Shown here in pieces: positions 22,620 through 35,200 of a stretch of 64,000 bases of DNA. The stretch is from contig NC_057763.1 of NCBI RefSeq assembly GCF_010389155.1, positions 3,004,475-3,068,474 of the forward strand, written 5' to 3'. The DNA is from Erigeron canadensis. Lineage: Eukaryota > Streptophyta > Magnoliopsida > Asterales > Asteraceae. Below the pieces are notes generated by a model. It made no database searches, was not told where the DNA came from, and saw nothing but the letters and a program-made list of their open reading frames with translations. Both the position numbers and the translations under genes were made by a program. How positions within the stretch are numbered: the stretch's first letter is position 1; each line of letters begins with the position of its first letter.

Positions 22620-24838
22620 TCAAGATGGTTTCCAACAACCCACCTGCAGCATCCCCAGCCCCCCTTGATACATTTTGGCAATGATTGGGTTGCAGATATC
22701 CTCAAGCTCTTTCACCTTCCCATCGAAGTCATCAGCCTCAGCAAGCTGGCTGGTATCCACCCAATAGATGGCTGCATCAATAGCAACCTCAATCTTTTTC
22801 TTGTCAGCTGGGCTTAGTTTCTCCCCAATCTTCTCATCCTTGATGGTATTCCTCATGTTGTATGCATAGATCTCTAATGCATTTTTGGACTCCACTTTGT
22901 TCTTATGAACTTCATCCTCTGCCTTGTACTTTTCAGCCTCTTGAACAGTTGAACCAACTTCTCTATTTCCTCCTTTGACAATATAGATTCATTTTGATAG
23001 CATTTCGGAACACTGTCATCAGAATTAAAAGTGATTGAACAAGTCGTGTGGTTACATAAATCTTTTGTGAATAGATTCCTTGCATATCTTGTGGTTTTGT
23101 ATTCTGCTGAGACATTTAAAATACCATTGGCACCAATGTCAAAACAGACTGGCTGAATCTTTTGTCAAAACACCTCTTGGCGCAGGCGGGATTCCAGAGA
23201 GCTCAAATTTGCCCAACAATTTATTATCTCGGTTTCTTGTACTTTCACCTTCATAAACCTGAATCAAGACTCCTGGCTGATTGTCAGAGTAGGTAGAGAA
23301 CACTCTCTCTTTCTTTGTCGGGATGATTGTGTTCTTCGGAATGAGAACAGTCATTACACCACCAGCCGTTTCAAGTCCTAGTGATAGTGGGTTAACCTCC
23401 AAAAGTAGCAAATCTTGGACCTTTTTGGTAGCCTCCCCACTCAAGATTGCAGCTTGAATTGCAGCACCGTATGCAACAGCCTCATCAGGGTTAATGCTCT
23501 TGCTGTCTTGCAGAGCTCTTTTCCATTGAAGAAATCTTGAAGTAGCTGCTGCACTTTGGGAATTCTGGTTGACCCGCCGACTAGAACCACATCATGTACA
23601 CTGGTCTTGTCCATCTTGGCATCCCTAAGACACTTTTCAACAGGTTCCATACACTTCCTGAACAGATCCATATTCAACTCTTCGAATCTAGCACGGGTAA
23701 TGGAGGTGTAAAAGTCGACACCTTCATACAATGAATCAATGTCAATGGTGGTTTGAGCAGTGGATGACAAAGTCCTCTTGGCCCTTTCACAAGAAGTCCT
23801 CAACCTTCTCAATGCTCTCTGGTTGCCTGTGATATCCTTTTTATGCTTTCTCTTGAACGCTTGTACGTAAGAAATGGTTCACCATTCTGTTATCAAAATC
23901 CTCACCACCAAGATGAGTATCACCAGCAGTCGCTTTAACCTCAAAAAAATCTTCAATAGTCAAAAGAGAGACATCAAAAGTACCGCCGCCAAGGTCAAAG
24001 ATAAGCACATTCTTCTCCCCAACACTGCTAGCCATCTTGTCAAGACCATAAGCAATTGCAGCAGCAGACGGCTCATTAATAATACGCATCACATTAAGAC
24101 CAGAAATAAGACCGGCATTTATGGTGGCCTGCCTTTGAGAGTCATTGAAGTAAGCAGGAACAGTGACTACAACATTTTTGACAGTCGATCCAAGGAAAGC
24201 TTCCGCAATTTCCTTCATTTTGATAAGAACCATGGAGGAAATTTCCTCGACCGCAAACTGCTTCTCCTCACCTTTGTAATTGACAGAAATCATGGGTTTC
24301 ATAGCAGGACCAGAAGTGACCTTAAAAGGCCACAACTTGATGTCACTTCGTACTGAAGCATCACTATATCTTCGACCAATAAGACGTTTTGAATCTGTTT
24401 TATTAAATAAAAAACTCACAAATTTCGCAAATCATTAAAACTTTGAAAGCATGAGGATGGGAAAATCAACATTTTGTAGTCTAATATACATATGGTCATT
24501 TTCAAACAATAATAATATATTTATAATTATAAACTTAAAGTTCAAAAACGTATATATATAGTTATATACATAATGAGATATACAATAAAATAAATTTAAA
24601 AAAAACCCTTCAAATAACTTACCAAAACAGTGTTAACGGGATTCATGGCGACCTGATTCTTGGCAGCATATCCAATCAACCGTTCTGTATCAGTAAATGC
24701 GACATAAGACGGTGTCGTTCTGTTGCCCTGATCATTCGCGATTATCTCCACTTGATCATGCTGCCATACGCTGACATACGATTATGTTGTTCCTAGATCA
24801 ACTCCGATTGCTGGTCCTTCGCCTTTTCCGTCCGGATT
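22620..24838 (-). pseudogene. cytosolic HSC70/HSP70 pseudogene
   Basis: Two-exon HSP70 structure on the minus strand: exon 1 about 24,623-24,838, a GT-AG intron (24,395-24,622), exon 2 down to 22,620. Recognisable blocks in order are the phosphate-1 motif [97 protein letters not shown] and NPIIAKMYQ. The copy is dead: the initiator ATG is lost, a TAA replaces the Tyr codon after DLGTT (24,782-24,784), and frameshifts occur near 23,865 and 23,510. Downstream of PPAPRG the end of the substrate-binding domain is scrambled, and the EEVD tail is absent. The 3' flank is shared with the chimeric locus at 29-30 kb, which marks this as one of two tandem copies. Confidence 0.93.
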
Positions 24839-26640
24839 CCTCTTTCCCGCCCTTCTCTTTTATTGATTCTTAGTCAAACACTCAAACTTTTACTTTCAAA
24901 ATGAGATGTATTTCTTATCCATCCATTGAAGTAAAACCAGGAGTGAGATGTATTTTCTCTCAGTATTTTCTTTCAATCTTTCTTTTATTTCCTCTAGTTT
25001 TTTAATTTATTTAATAATTGTAATTATTGAGCCAAAGGATTTGTGGGTAGATAACTATTCTTCGCCATTGAAATAAATTCTTAACTAAAGATTTGTGGAA
25101 TTAAGTGATTATTAGGGATAAGGATGCAATCGGCAAAATGGATTACGGGTAAGAATTGCCTCTTTGACAACCTATACCTTATTAATTGGCAAGCATTGAC
25201 ACATTCTTTTGGCTTCCTCTATCGGCTAGATTTTGGCAAGAATTGGCACCAAAAGTTAGCACACAAGATTTATTATTATTATTTTTTTGTGTGTGGCACT
25301 ATTTCACATCTTTTGGCAACTACACCTTTAAATTTGGCTTTCTTTTGGCAAAAGTTAGCAAATTTTTCTATGTCACACGATGTGATTTGGTTGGCCTAAT
25401 TTCTTACTAAAGTGTCAATTTGTGGCAGTGCATACTTGCCCTTTAGGCATCATATTGTTTCCTTTATATAAATATGTGTAATGATATCAAAATGTAAAGG
25501 TATGTGAGAATGTTTATATGGTTGGAGTAATAATAACTATTTTAAAGACTAACACGACAATCACAAAATGCGGTGATGGTCATGGTAGTGGAGACGGCGT
25601 CGAGTGATGTAGATAATTGATTTAAAAAGTCAATGAAGATCTATTAAAAGAATAAAGGACTGATTGTGTAATTTAAAAAGACAGTTTCCTTTAAACCCTA
25701 ATTCATCATCATAATAATATCATCTTATTATTGGAAGCTTTGCATAAGGTACACGTCTCAATTCTATTCTTTGTTAATTAATTTGATTGCATATATGTTT
25801 CGATTCTTCCGTTGCGCACACTCGTGATTATATGTTTTATATATGTCATATTATAACAGTAATACCATTTACATGCTAGTATATAATCTGCCTAAGTCTA
25901 ATTAATATAAAAAAATAGCTAGCAAGTCTTTACACACTTCAAAACTTAAGTAACAGTAAAACAACTACGATGTGATGTTAACACAGTTAGTGACAAGTTA
26001 TTGATTAAACAACATTTAGATAGAAACAACAAAACAATAGTTACATTACATCAAAGGTTACGGGTCATGATGAAGATCCAATATGGTTCTGGGGACATGA
26101 TGTCATCTTACGTCCTTTTTTTTTTTCTGTTACATTAGATTCTCACAGGAAGATATTATCTATAGGGAAATTATTCGTAATGCAAATTGTTAAAATTTTT
26201 TTTTATCACTAAAGATATATAAATCGAATGAAATGTGGTACGAAGTCAGTGAGACAAAGACAAGTAGCTGTACAGAACAATTAGTTGGGTTGGTTAGGAG
26301 TTAAAAGCGTTCATTTCAATTATCATTCAAGGAAAAAAGAAAAGCTCAACATTCGATTTTTGACATTCAGGTCGATGTTTTGTCAGTTCAATGATTCAGT
26401 ACAGCATAAGTACTGTTTGGATGGTGTTTGGAGACACTTGTGTGCAATGTAAATTTCAATGAAATAGTATTACTGTGTAAACAATCAGAAATGTCACAAA
26501 ATTCCCCGCAGTTGTTTGTCGGATGACAAGTAATATGAAACACCTCATATACACACGTTACCAGAAACTATCATCGAGGACCTCCCTTTAATTCAGTATT
26601 GAAGCATAGCTTTGAGATTCTTGCAAACCTGCATGTAACA
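24839..26640. other. intergenic, no gene recognised
   Basis: Spacer between the two HSP70-derived loci. From 25,921 onward it begins to resemble 17,255 and 18,910 (GCAAGTCTTTACACACTTC; GAGACAAAGACAAG; AGCTGTACAGAACA), so the second duplicated block starts about here. ORFs at 25.1-25.4 kb have no recognisable features. Confidence 0.5.
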
Positions 26641-27065
26641 AAAGCTATGAGATCGAAAGCTTTGAGTTGCTTGAAAACAGTTAACAATATTATCATAAGC
26701 ATTCAAAACTTCACCACGGTCACTTTCATCACCGGTTTCTTGAGCTTCAATCATCCAAGAACAATTACTATACAAGAATTTCCTCTTTTTTTTTTTTTTA
26801 GAACGGCAAAAATTTTTCCTTTGGTTTAATCTGCTACATTTCTTTACATTTAACGACCCTTGACTAGATGTACACATTTTTCCAACTGAAATGCATAATC
26901 AGCTAAAGGGCCATTAAATGTATAATAAACTAGCAGAACAAGCCAAACAAAAAACTCAAAACAAGTGCGAAGATTTGATACATGGCACATTCTCTTTTGA
27001 CTGTTATCAGTATCACTATCGAATTAAACAAATCTTCAGAAAAAACCATCAAAGATTTTTTAGCA
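26641..27065. repeat. 3' flank of HSP70 copy 2 (duplicate of 22.1-22.6 kb)
   Basis: Homologous to 22,100-22,600 (see that entry). It lies downstream, in the minus-strand sense, of the chimeric HSP70-ARM ORF. This shows the ORF occupies the position of a former second HSP70 gene. It lacks the C27/A18 run of the other copy. Confidence 0.7.
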
Positions 27066-27639
27066 TGTTAAAAATAAAGTCTGGATGGTTTAAATGATAA
27101 TCAAAATGGGAGTTTAGTTTTTGAACTTTGCCACTATTCAACAGAAACTAACATAAACACTCCGTGAGACTGTGAGAGCAATTTTTACCAACCAAAAGTC
27201 CAAAACACACTTGCAGTGCGTTTGAAAGATCAACAAAATTTGAAAAGAAGATCCCCTCAAGTTGAAAATAACTCAGAGGGGTAAAGTTAAGAGTCAAAAT
27301 TTAATTATCATCTTTGAATCATGACCCTTGATTTTAATCCAACGGCCAAAATTCCTCTACCTTCACCCCTCAAGTTGGATAACTCGAGGAAATCTCCATT
27401 ATTACTGTTAAAAATGAAGAACGTTAGTGTAATACTGTAATGTTACAGGTAAAGTATCAAACTCAACAACAAATCCCATCTTTCACCATCTTTCTCTTAT
27501 GCTTTTATGTCAAAATTTAGAGTCATATGTATGTCTTTCTCAAACACAACAAAAATAAAACAAAAAAGTTTGAGAAAATGAATTACAACTATAACTGAAC
27601 AAAGGGATGCAGGTGGTGTTGACCTTCCACCTTTCTCCT

Positions 27640-29159
27640 TCTACATTAGTGGAGTAAATCTACTTGCATTTCACTCGGTCAATCAGAAAACCAGACGAAA
27701 CTGGTATCGGATTCTTATTAATTCTCAAAATCAAGCTCAAAAAACTGTCTTACAATTGAAAACAAGCGCAATTTAATCACTAATCTTGACCCTGCATATA
27801 CAAGGAGAAAGAAACAAATTTCTTCTAAAACAAATAAAAGATGAATAAAAACTGATGGTAAATCAAATAACCAACTCTACCTGGACTATGAGAAATCCCA
27901 TTGACTTTGGTCTCGTCCTGGATCATTGACTTCTTACTGCAATGGCCCACAGCTAACAAGCAATCCAAAGCCATGCCCCCTCTCCTTGCGCGCGAAACTT
28001 GTCCTCATGGCAACTCAATCATTGTATGCATTGTCATTAACCCACTCCAACACTTTAAAGTTTAAACGGCCCAGCAGTTCGAGCTTTCAGTTTACGAGCA
28101 CGACCCGGGAGAAACACTCCTTACTAAGATGAAGCCACATCACCCTCCTTGAAAACTACGCTTGATAGTCCGATGTTAGCCCTTAGTTGATACACAATGC
28201 TAACTTTCTCATGTACCTGCTGATCTATGAGCTTAATTTAAGCAGCCTTATCTTCTTCCTCCATGCTAGACTGATTAGTAGCCTGTAATGGGGCAAGATC
28301 AAATTAAGTGAACAGATTCAACCACAAATAATCATAGGCAAATTCAGCTTGAGGTAGAACAAGGTCCCACTGTTTTGGTAGGACCCCACAAAGGCTTCCT
28401 AATAGATTTCCTAAGCTGTTGTTGACTTTCTTGAGCTTTGGTCACTTCCGTTTGGCCGTTGCTTTGCAGGTGATGACCACTACTTAAATGTAAGTCTTAC
28501 AATTTCAGAGAAGTACAATTGAGACATCTTCCCCCTTGAGAAGTGGCATGACCATGTTTTCACAACTACCACCCGTCAATAAGCGGAGTACCAACTTTCC
28601 CTTTGGAAAATGTTGTGTGCAGCCAAAGGGTATTAACCATAGTGTTCCCTCGCCATGGATGCCTTCCTCGCGAACCCAGATCCGCTGTTGCAGTCGAGCA
28701 ATCTCCTCAATATCTCATGAGTCTAGCAGTCAGCAGGTCTATGAGGATGTCAAAAAGCGCCCCACACGATCACCCATCTACAATCTCGCTGATGGAGCTA
28801 TAATACCAACTAATGCAAATCTGTTTGCAATATAATCACTGATAATCTGCTTGCAATACAATCAGTCAAATCAAGAACACAGGACAAAAGTGGAATGGAT
28901 TTTTATTAATTTTCAAAATCGAACTCAAAGTACTGTCTTACTATTGAAAACAAACTTAATATATTACTAATCCTAAGCCTACAAATAAGGACTTGGGAAG
29001 AAAACATATATCTTCTGAAACATATATAAGATAAATAGATAACGATACACAGAAGCAAATAATAATTAAATAACCAATTCCAGCTAGACTAAAAAAACTC
29101 ATTGACTTTTGGCTTATCCTAGATCATTGACTTCTTGTAGCACCTGCACATTGCCCACA
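27640..29159 (-). mobile_element. decayed Ty3-type LTR retrotransposon remnant
   Basis: Two diverged direct repeats of about 300-350 bp (about 27,640-27,951 and 28,811-29,159) share TTATTAATT(T/C)TC, ACTGTCTTAC(A/T)ATTG, AAACAA and GGATCATTGACTTCTT or its variant. At the inner edge of the right repeat, minus-strand TTGGTATTATAGC (28,797-28,810) resembles an initiator-Met primer site, and a purine tract GGAGAGGGGG lies inside the left repeat. Minus-strand sequence near 28,000-28,130 contains, across frame breaks, a KLKARTAGPFK-like and VNDNAY-like stretch, typical of the C-terminal GPY/F module of Ty3 integrases. Only about 860 bp of internal sequence remains. It probably inserted into the 3' region of the chimeric gene. 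Confidence 0.55.
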
Positions 29160-29207
29160 ATGGGCCCATGAGCCCAATCTGAGTCCATTGAACCACAACA
29201 CCTCAGC

Positions 29208-30155
29208 TTATCTCTGCATCTTTTCTAGCAACTGCTTGGCTAGTCTCTTTCCTCTATCAGTGCCATGATGTAGCAAATCCGCCAGTACTCCCATAACTCC
29301 AATTTCTTGAGCCTCCACCAGATACTTTTGATCAGCAGAACAAAGATTGGCCAAAATAGCAGCTGCGTTCTCTTTATTCCTCGGTGAACCATTACCGATG
29401 AGCTCCACCAAAACTAGCACCACCTCAGCTTGATCACCTATAGCCAACTTACCCTCCGGGTGACTTGATAATATAGCTAAAATGGCTAATGCTTCACCCT
29501 TCATCACACTCTCTGGTTCTGTGAGCCGCATTAAAGTAGGCACCAAACCTGCCCTCACCGCCCTTCCTTTATTGCCTTGATATATACACAAATTAAATAA
29601 CGCTGTGACCGCATCCTTCTTCCCTCTTTGAGTACCTTCTTTTAAAAGTAACACAAGAGGTGGGATAGCTTCTAAATTACCAATTGCCACCTTGTATTCG
29701 TCAATAACAGAGAGGCTAAAAAGGGTAGCAGCTGCATTTTCTCGTGCTACCATGCTACCTGTTCTCAAAACTTGAACTAAACCTGGGAGAGCCCCGGAAG
29801 ATACTATACTCCCTTTGTTATCCTCACGTATTGAGAGGTTCAGAAGAGCAGTAACTGCATGTTCTTGTGTGAGGGAATCAGGTGCGGTCAGGAGATGTGT
29901 AAGGAGTGGGATGGCTCCAGCCTCAGCTATAGCCACACGGTTATCAGCATTCCGCTTTGCAAGGAGGCGGATTTCACCAGCAGCAGCTCGCTGGTCATCA
30001 GGACTCGCGGAATTAAGCTTACGAAGGTTACTTTCTATACATTCTGCAACGTTAAAGGGGGTGGTCCTGTTGCCCTGATCATTAGCATCATGTTGCCAAA
30101 CACCAACACATGAGTTTGTTGTTCCTAGATTGACTCCGATTGCTGGTCCAGACAT
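29208..30155 (-). CDS. HSP70 N-terminus fused to U-box-type ARM repeats (chimera), 315 aa
   Basis: Intact ORF with an unusual composition. Residues 1-34 are the start of cytosolic HSP70 ([17 protein letters not shown], then [10 protein letters not shown]), with the usual five to six residues before NDQG missing. From about residue 36 the protein switches to ARM repeats closely resembling the C-terminal half of PUB13/PUB14-type plant U-box E3 ligases: [20 protein letters not shown], then [55 protein letters not shown] and [14 protein letters not shown]. That is about six repeats. There is no U-box and no ATPase domain, so neither ligase nor chaperone activity is expected. A substrate-binding or dominant-interfering ARM protein is possible but inferred. 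It lies on the minus strand only about 218 bp downstream of the kinase stop. No stop codons or frameshifts suggest recent origin or selection. Confidence 0.85.
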   Translation of the reverse strand: MSGPAIGVNLGTTNSCVGVWQHDANDQGNRTTPFNVAECIESNLRKLNSASPDDQRAAAGEIRLLAKRNADNRVAIAEAGAIPLLTHLLTAPDSLTQEHAVTALLNLSIREDNKGSIVSSGALPGLVQVLRTGSMVARENAAATLFSLSVIDEYKVAIGNLEAIPPLVLLLKEGTQRGKKDAVTALFNLCIYQGNKGRAVRAGLVPTLMRLTEPESVMKGEALAILAILSSHPEGKLAIGDQAEVVLVLVELIGNGSPRNKENAAAILANLCSADQKYLVEAQEIGVMGVLADLLHHGTDRGKRLAKQLLEKMQR

Positions 30156-30270
30156 TATCTGCTAATTTTGTGTATTTTTAGAAATATTAATAAATTTGAC
30201 AAATTTATTTATATGGGCAGAAAAATGCTTCTTTTTTCTTTCACAAGAAAACTTTACAGTCCATTCTAGC

Positions 30271-30370
30271 TAAAATAACACATTCTTTGTTCATATTTAT
30301 TATGAACAGCTGCTAAAATAACACATTCTTTGCTCATATTTATTATGAACAGCTGCTAAAATAACACAGT
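30271..30370. repeat. 43-bp tandem repeat, 2.3 copies
   Basis: The unit starting TAAAATAACACATTCTTTG begins at 30,271, 30,314 and (partial) 30,357, with one base different between the first two. It contains TCATATTTATTATGA, an imperfect hairpin. It fills the short space between the kinase stop codon and the chimeric gene, so it belongs to the 3' UTR of one or the promoter of the other. Confidence 0.85.
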
Positions 30371-30373
30371 TTA

Positions 30374-31330
30374 TTAATCGAAATCCTCTTTGATTAAACT
30401 TACTTGTGATTTCCTGGCTTCTTCAAGTTTCTCTACAACCACACTCATTGACGGTCGTTTTTCACGATCATTCTGTAAGCATTGATAAGCAATATCAGCA
30501 ATTATATTCAGTGAAGTTGAGCCGATCTGATCCTTCAGTTCAATATCAACAATCTCATTTAATCTTCCTGCCTCGTAGTAACGCGGGGCCAAACGGTCTA
30601 GAAATCGTCGCTCATTTTGTACATTCATGAAACACAATCTCCCGCACAAGACTTCAAACAATACCACGCCAAATGAATAAACATCCGACTCTTTAGTTAG
30701 GATTCCTGTATCCCTATATACTGGATCGCAATAACCATGTGTGCCGCAAGCATTAGTAATGAGATAACTATCATTGTCATTTGAACGGCCAATTTTAGAT
30801 AGTCCAAGATCCGAAATCATAGCTTTCCAACTTTGATCTAACAAAATATTAGCACTCTTAATATCTCTGTGGATAATTTTATGGAATTTCCCAACATGAT
30901 TATGGAGATAATCCAATCCCTGGGCTGCATCAATGCATATATTGATTCGTTGGGTCCAAGTGAGTGGAGACGCCGGGGCTTTATCGTCACTACGAAGATA
31001 CTTATCTAGGCTTCCACGCACCGCATGTTCATAAATCAGGATTTTTTCATTTCCTTCCTCACAAAAACCAAGAAGCGAGATTAGGTTTGGGTGTTTATAG
31101 CGAGAAAGCAACTTTATTTCAGTTAAGAACTCCTTGAACCCTTGACCAGAAATGTTACTACTTAGTCGTTTTACAGCGACAATGGTAAGTTTATTCGAAA
31201 GCAAAAGTTTACCTTTATAAACAAACCCATATCCACCTTTCCCAATAACTGTTGTGAAATTATTCGTTGCTACTTCTATATCTTCAAAGGGTATACTAAG
31301 ATGCTGTGACTCCTTAATGGTAATTGCCAT
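30374..31330 (-). CDS. receptor-like cytoplasmic Ser/Thr kinase, 318 aa
   Basis: Complete single-exon protein kinase with no signal peptide or transmembrane helix, i.e. a receptor-like cytoplasmic kinase. Visible elements are the glycine loop GKGGYG (30-35), VAVK with catalytic Lys54, Glu71 in helix C, HRDIKSANILL with catalytic Asp156 and Arg155 (RD class), SDLGLSK (the magnesium Asp174 in a DLG variant of DFG), 'GTHGYCDPVY' activation segment (GY.DPEY with Val for Glu), SDVYSFGVVLFEVLCGR and 'RPSMSVVVEKLE'. The FEDIEVATNNF preamble and these motifs match the CrRLK1L/FERONIA-like kinase-only group that is expanded in Asteraceae, by recollection. All catalytic residues are present, so activity is likely. 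It lies on the same strand as, and just upstream of, the HSP70-ARM chimera. Confidence 0.92.
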   Translation of the reverse strand: MAITIKESQHLSIPFEDIEVATNNFTTVIGKGGYGFVYKGKLLLSNKLTIVAVKRLSSNISGQGFKEFLTEIKLLSRYKHPNLISLLGFCEEGNEKILIYEHAVRGSLDKYLRSDDKAPASPLTWTQRINICIDAAQGLDYLHNHVGKFHKIIHRDIKSANILLDQSWKAMISDLGLSKIGRSNDNDSYLITNACGTHGYCDPVYRDTGILTKESDVYSFGVVLFEVLCGRLCFMNVQNERRFLDRLAPRYYEAGRLNEIVDIELKDQIGSTSLNIIADIAYQCLQNDREKRPSMSVVVEKLEEARKSQVSLIKEDFD

Positions 31331-31440
31331 TTATATTTTATGACCGAAATAAATTAGAGAAGCTGCAACAAAATTGATGCCTCAAACAGGATATGATGTC
31401 TATGAATGTAAGTAAGCAAAGCTAGAAGAAGAGAGAATAT

Positions 31441-31572
31441 GAGCTATATATATAACATATAAACACAAACACATTGTAGTTGAGTCAACTCCAAGAGAGA
31501 GATTGAAAATGAGCTGTCTATATATATAAAACATATAAACACAAACACAATGTAGTCAAGTCAACTCTAAAA
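31441..31572 (-). promoter_or_regulatory. tandemly duplicated promoter segment of the kinase gene
   Basis: Two copies about 70 bp apart of a segment with TATATATA, ACATATAAACACAAACACA, TGTAGT and GAGTCAACTC or variants lie 110-240 bp upstream of the kinase ATG. The AGTTGACTC core is W-box-containing (TTGAC), suggesting WRKY-responsive control. This is inference from motif and position only. Confidence 0.45.
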
Positions 31573-32264
31573 GAGAAGTTTCTGCCTCCTTTCGGAGAAG
31601 GACCCTAAAACCTCCCTTTTAAATTTGTTAATTTAATAAAAGAAATAATATCATCTAGAGTTGTTAAATTAATCATCAACTCGCACCTTAATAAAATAAT
31701 ATTAGCATCAATTCATTGACCACATTATCATATCATAATCGGCTGGAGACTAGTTTCAGATTTAAGGTTACGTCCGGATTATCTTTGTATAAAGAAAGTA
31801 AACGTATGAATATACCTTAATTATACCGAAATAAACGTCTGATATAGAAAGTTGTGTGTGAGAACAGAAAAGCATGACCAAGATTTCCTGCACCAGACTA
31901 GTTTTTGACCACCGATTTGAACCACTTTTCTTTGGACAAACCTATACATATCATATATATATATATATGAGATGTACTCACGTGAAACTACAAAAATTGG
32001 TGAAACCAAATGGCTACATCTCAGCCGTTGGATCAAAATTGATCAACAGCTGTTATTAAAAAAAAAAAATAACACGAAAGGGTAGAAAGGTAATTTGACA
32101 AATTATAATTTTCTTTCTTTTTCCCAAAAAACAAATAAAACTCAGTTTCTTCATGAAAAACACTTCCTCCTTTCCAAAATTCTCCGATCAAAATAACAAA
32201 AAGTCAATCAATATTTCCTCCGAAAGTTCCGACAACAACACCGGCAACATATTTAGCGAATTCA
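31573..32264. other. spacer between kinase and FAR1-like gene
   Basis: Divergent intergenic region. A short ATATAT run lies at about 31,957-31,968 and a poly-A run at 32,056. No gene recognised; it probably contains the promoter and 5' leader of the FAR1-like gene. Confidence 0.4.
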
Positions 32265-35200
32265 ATGGAATCGATCGATCCTAATATTGTAACTCGATCT
32301 CCGGCGAAAGTTCCGTCATCATCTTCATCGAATTCGGTGGATTCAATCAATCCAACTAGATTTCCGGCCAAATCTCTATCAACATCAATATCCAATTCAG
32401 TTGATGAAAGAGAAATAATTTCGGAAGTAGAAAATTATGCAGATATTTCAAAGACATTTTTCGATAATTTTAATCTATTTTCTTCTTTATTTTAAATTTT
32501 ATCATGAATTTTTTTAAATTTATTAGGATTATTTATGAAGATTTTAACTAAAAGTATGTAGTAGAATCAAATATGATTATTCATGTTTCAAAGCACATGT
32601 GTTTGAGTAGTTTTAAGTTTAGGATCAAATTTGATTTTGTGCAGTATAACTGTATATGTTTGTGTGATTTCGTGTATTGAATCAAATATGATTTCGTAAA
32701 TTATCTGTTATATATAAAATTTTTTGTTCAGAATCATATTTGATTAATTATCTGTATGTGTAAAATCATATATGATTTTGTATGTACTTTCTGTAGATTT
32801 TTGTTTTGTAACTTTTATTAGTACAATCAAATATGATTTTGTATTGACGTTTTAGTTACGCGTGATGTTATTACTGTAATTATATTTGATTTTACACGTA
32901 GATTGTGAAAAACATATACAAAATAAGCTATTGAAAATCAAAAATGATTTTACACAAAATCATATATGATGTTGTTCAAGTTTTACGTTTTAAGGTATAA
33001 TTTTCTATCTAAGACTATCAGTGTAAAATCAAATATGATTTCGCATTGAATGCATTTATTTCTGACCTGTATATTCTAATACAGTTCCCGTGCTGAAAGA
33101 AATACCTAAAACAAATGTTACTCGAACATTCCAAACGCCGGATGGATCGCAGTTTTTTGTCCCAATAGTTGATTACAAAAGACAACCAGTGATAGGAAGA
33201 AACTATGGATCACTTGAAAGATGTCGTAAGATGTACCACGAGTATGCTTATTATTCTGGTTTTGAAATCAGAAAAGGGAGCCAGAAAACTAATATGTCGG
33301 GAATAGTAAGACAAAAGTACTATCTTTGTCATAGAGCTGGAGAAAGAAAGAAGGTTAACATAGATAGTTTAGAAAGAAATGAAAAACAAGTTAGAAAAAG
33401 CAGCATGGAATCCACTGGATGTAGAGCTAGAGTGAGATTTGACTTGGATTACTTGAACGAAACATACATAATAGCTGATTTCCATGCAATTCATAATCAT
33501 GAATTGGTTCCGCGAGAGTATAGACATCTATGCAAAACAGATAGACAACTAAAATATGCAGAGCAGCTATTTGTCTACAACGCCTCCATCTCAAATGTTG
33601 GACCAACAAAAGCTCATCAACTGTACAATAACTTGAAGGGAAGCTCGTTAAATGTAAACGACACAGTCGATGATTTCAGAAACTGGAAGAGGGACCTAAA
33701 TGTGTACATCAATGAAAGTGACGCTCAAATTTTAGTTAACAAAATGATGGAAATGAGAGAACATATCCCTGGTTTTGCATTTGAGTATAAGGTTGACAAC
33801 TCTGAATTGCACTCACTCTTTTGGGCCGATAATGTAGCAAGGCGTAACTATGAAGAATTCAGCGACATAATGTCCTTTGATGCAACGTATCGGACAAACA
33901 GGTATATTTTTTAGTTTTTAAATAGGTTTATTTGCATAGAACTCGTTTGCGTTGTCTCAAATTTATACCTTAATCATATATAAATTTTTCATAGTGTATG
34001 TTTAAAATCACTTTATTGTCTATATGTATAAAATCATATATCATTTTGTATAGTTTTTTACACCATATATGTAAAATCATAAATGATTTTAAATGGTTTT
34101 CCCATATGTATGAGTAAAATCATAAAATGTTTGTTCTTAAAATCAAATATGATTTTGCACATACAGTTAGAAAAACAGAATTCTGTATAATCTCTATACA
34201 TAATCAAATATGATTATGAACATAAAATTAAACAATAACAGATTACAAATTGAAATTGATTGTACATGAATATGGTTTTTGATAACAGGTACAACATGAT
34301 GTTTGTCCCTTTCACGGGAATAGACAACCATAACAAATGCGTAACCTTTGCTGCTGGGTTGATAAGAGATGAGAAGCAAGAAACATACACATGGCTTCTA
34401 AAATGTTTCATGGATAATTTCAAGAAAGAGCCAACAATGGTGGTAACAGATCAAGACAAAGCTATGGAGATTGGAATAAAAAATATATTTAAGACTGCAA
34501 AGCATAGGCTGTGCATGTGGCACATAACACAAAAACTGCCAACAAAGGTGACGTCTGTTATCAATCAAAAAGGATTGTATACTGTTTTTCTCAATTATGA
34601 TTTTTTCAGTGAATAATCAATTTTGATTTTATACAGATAAAAGAGGCAACTCCAAGTATAGAAGATGAAACTGAGAGAGACTTCAAGAGCAGGTTTGACA
34701 GTATAGTTTGGAATATTCACATGGAACCAAAAACTTTCGAGGAAAAATGGGAGAAGTTGATGATTGATTTTTCATTACAAAATGACAATTGGTTCAAGTA
34801 TATGTTTCAAATCAGATCAAAGTGGATACCAGCTTACTTCATTGACACTCCAATGTGTGGCCTGATGAGAACAACATCAAGGTCAGAAAGCGAGAATGCT
34901 TTTTTTTCTCATTTCACAAGATCAACGTCAAATCTGGTGAGTTTCATGAGTGGATTTGAATCAGCAATGATGAAACAAAGGTCAAAACAAGAAAAGTTAG
35001 ATGCTGAAACAATAAAGAAGACTCCAATATTGAACACAAAACTCAAAATAGAAATGCATGCTTCAAAACTGTACACAAAAACAATTTTTGAGATGATACA
35101 GAAGGAAATAGAAGCTGGTCTATATGATTGTTTAGTTGCCCAAATGACTGCTGAAGAAGAGTGTCAAATTTATATCATTAATGAGATGTTAAAGAGGAAA

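Noticed and set aside
23874..24356. 160-codon plus-strand ORF
   Set aside because: Antisense of the HSP70 pseudogene exon 2.
27926..28835. Plus-strand ORFs between the Ty3-remnant repeats
   Set aside because: The opposite strand shows integrase GPY/F-like residues; the plus-strand frames have no recognisable features.
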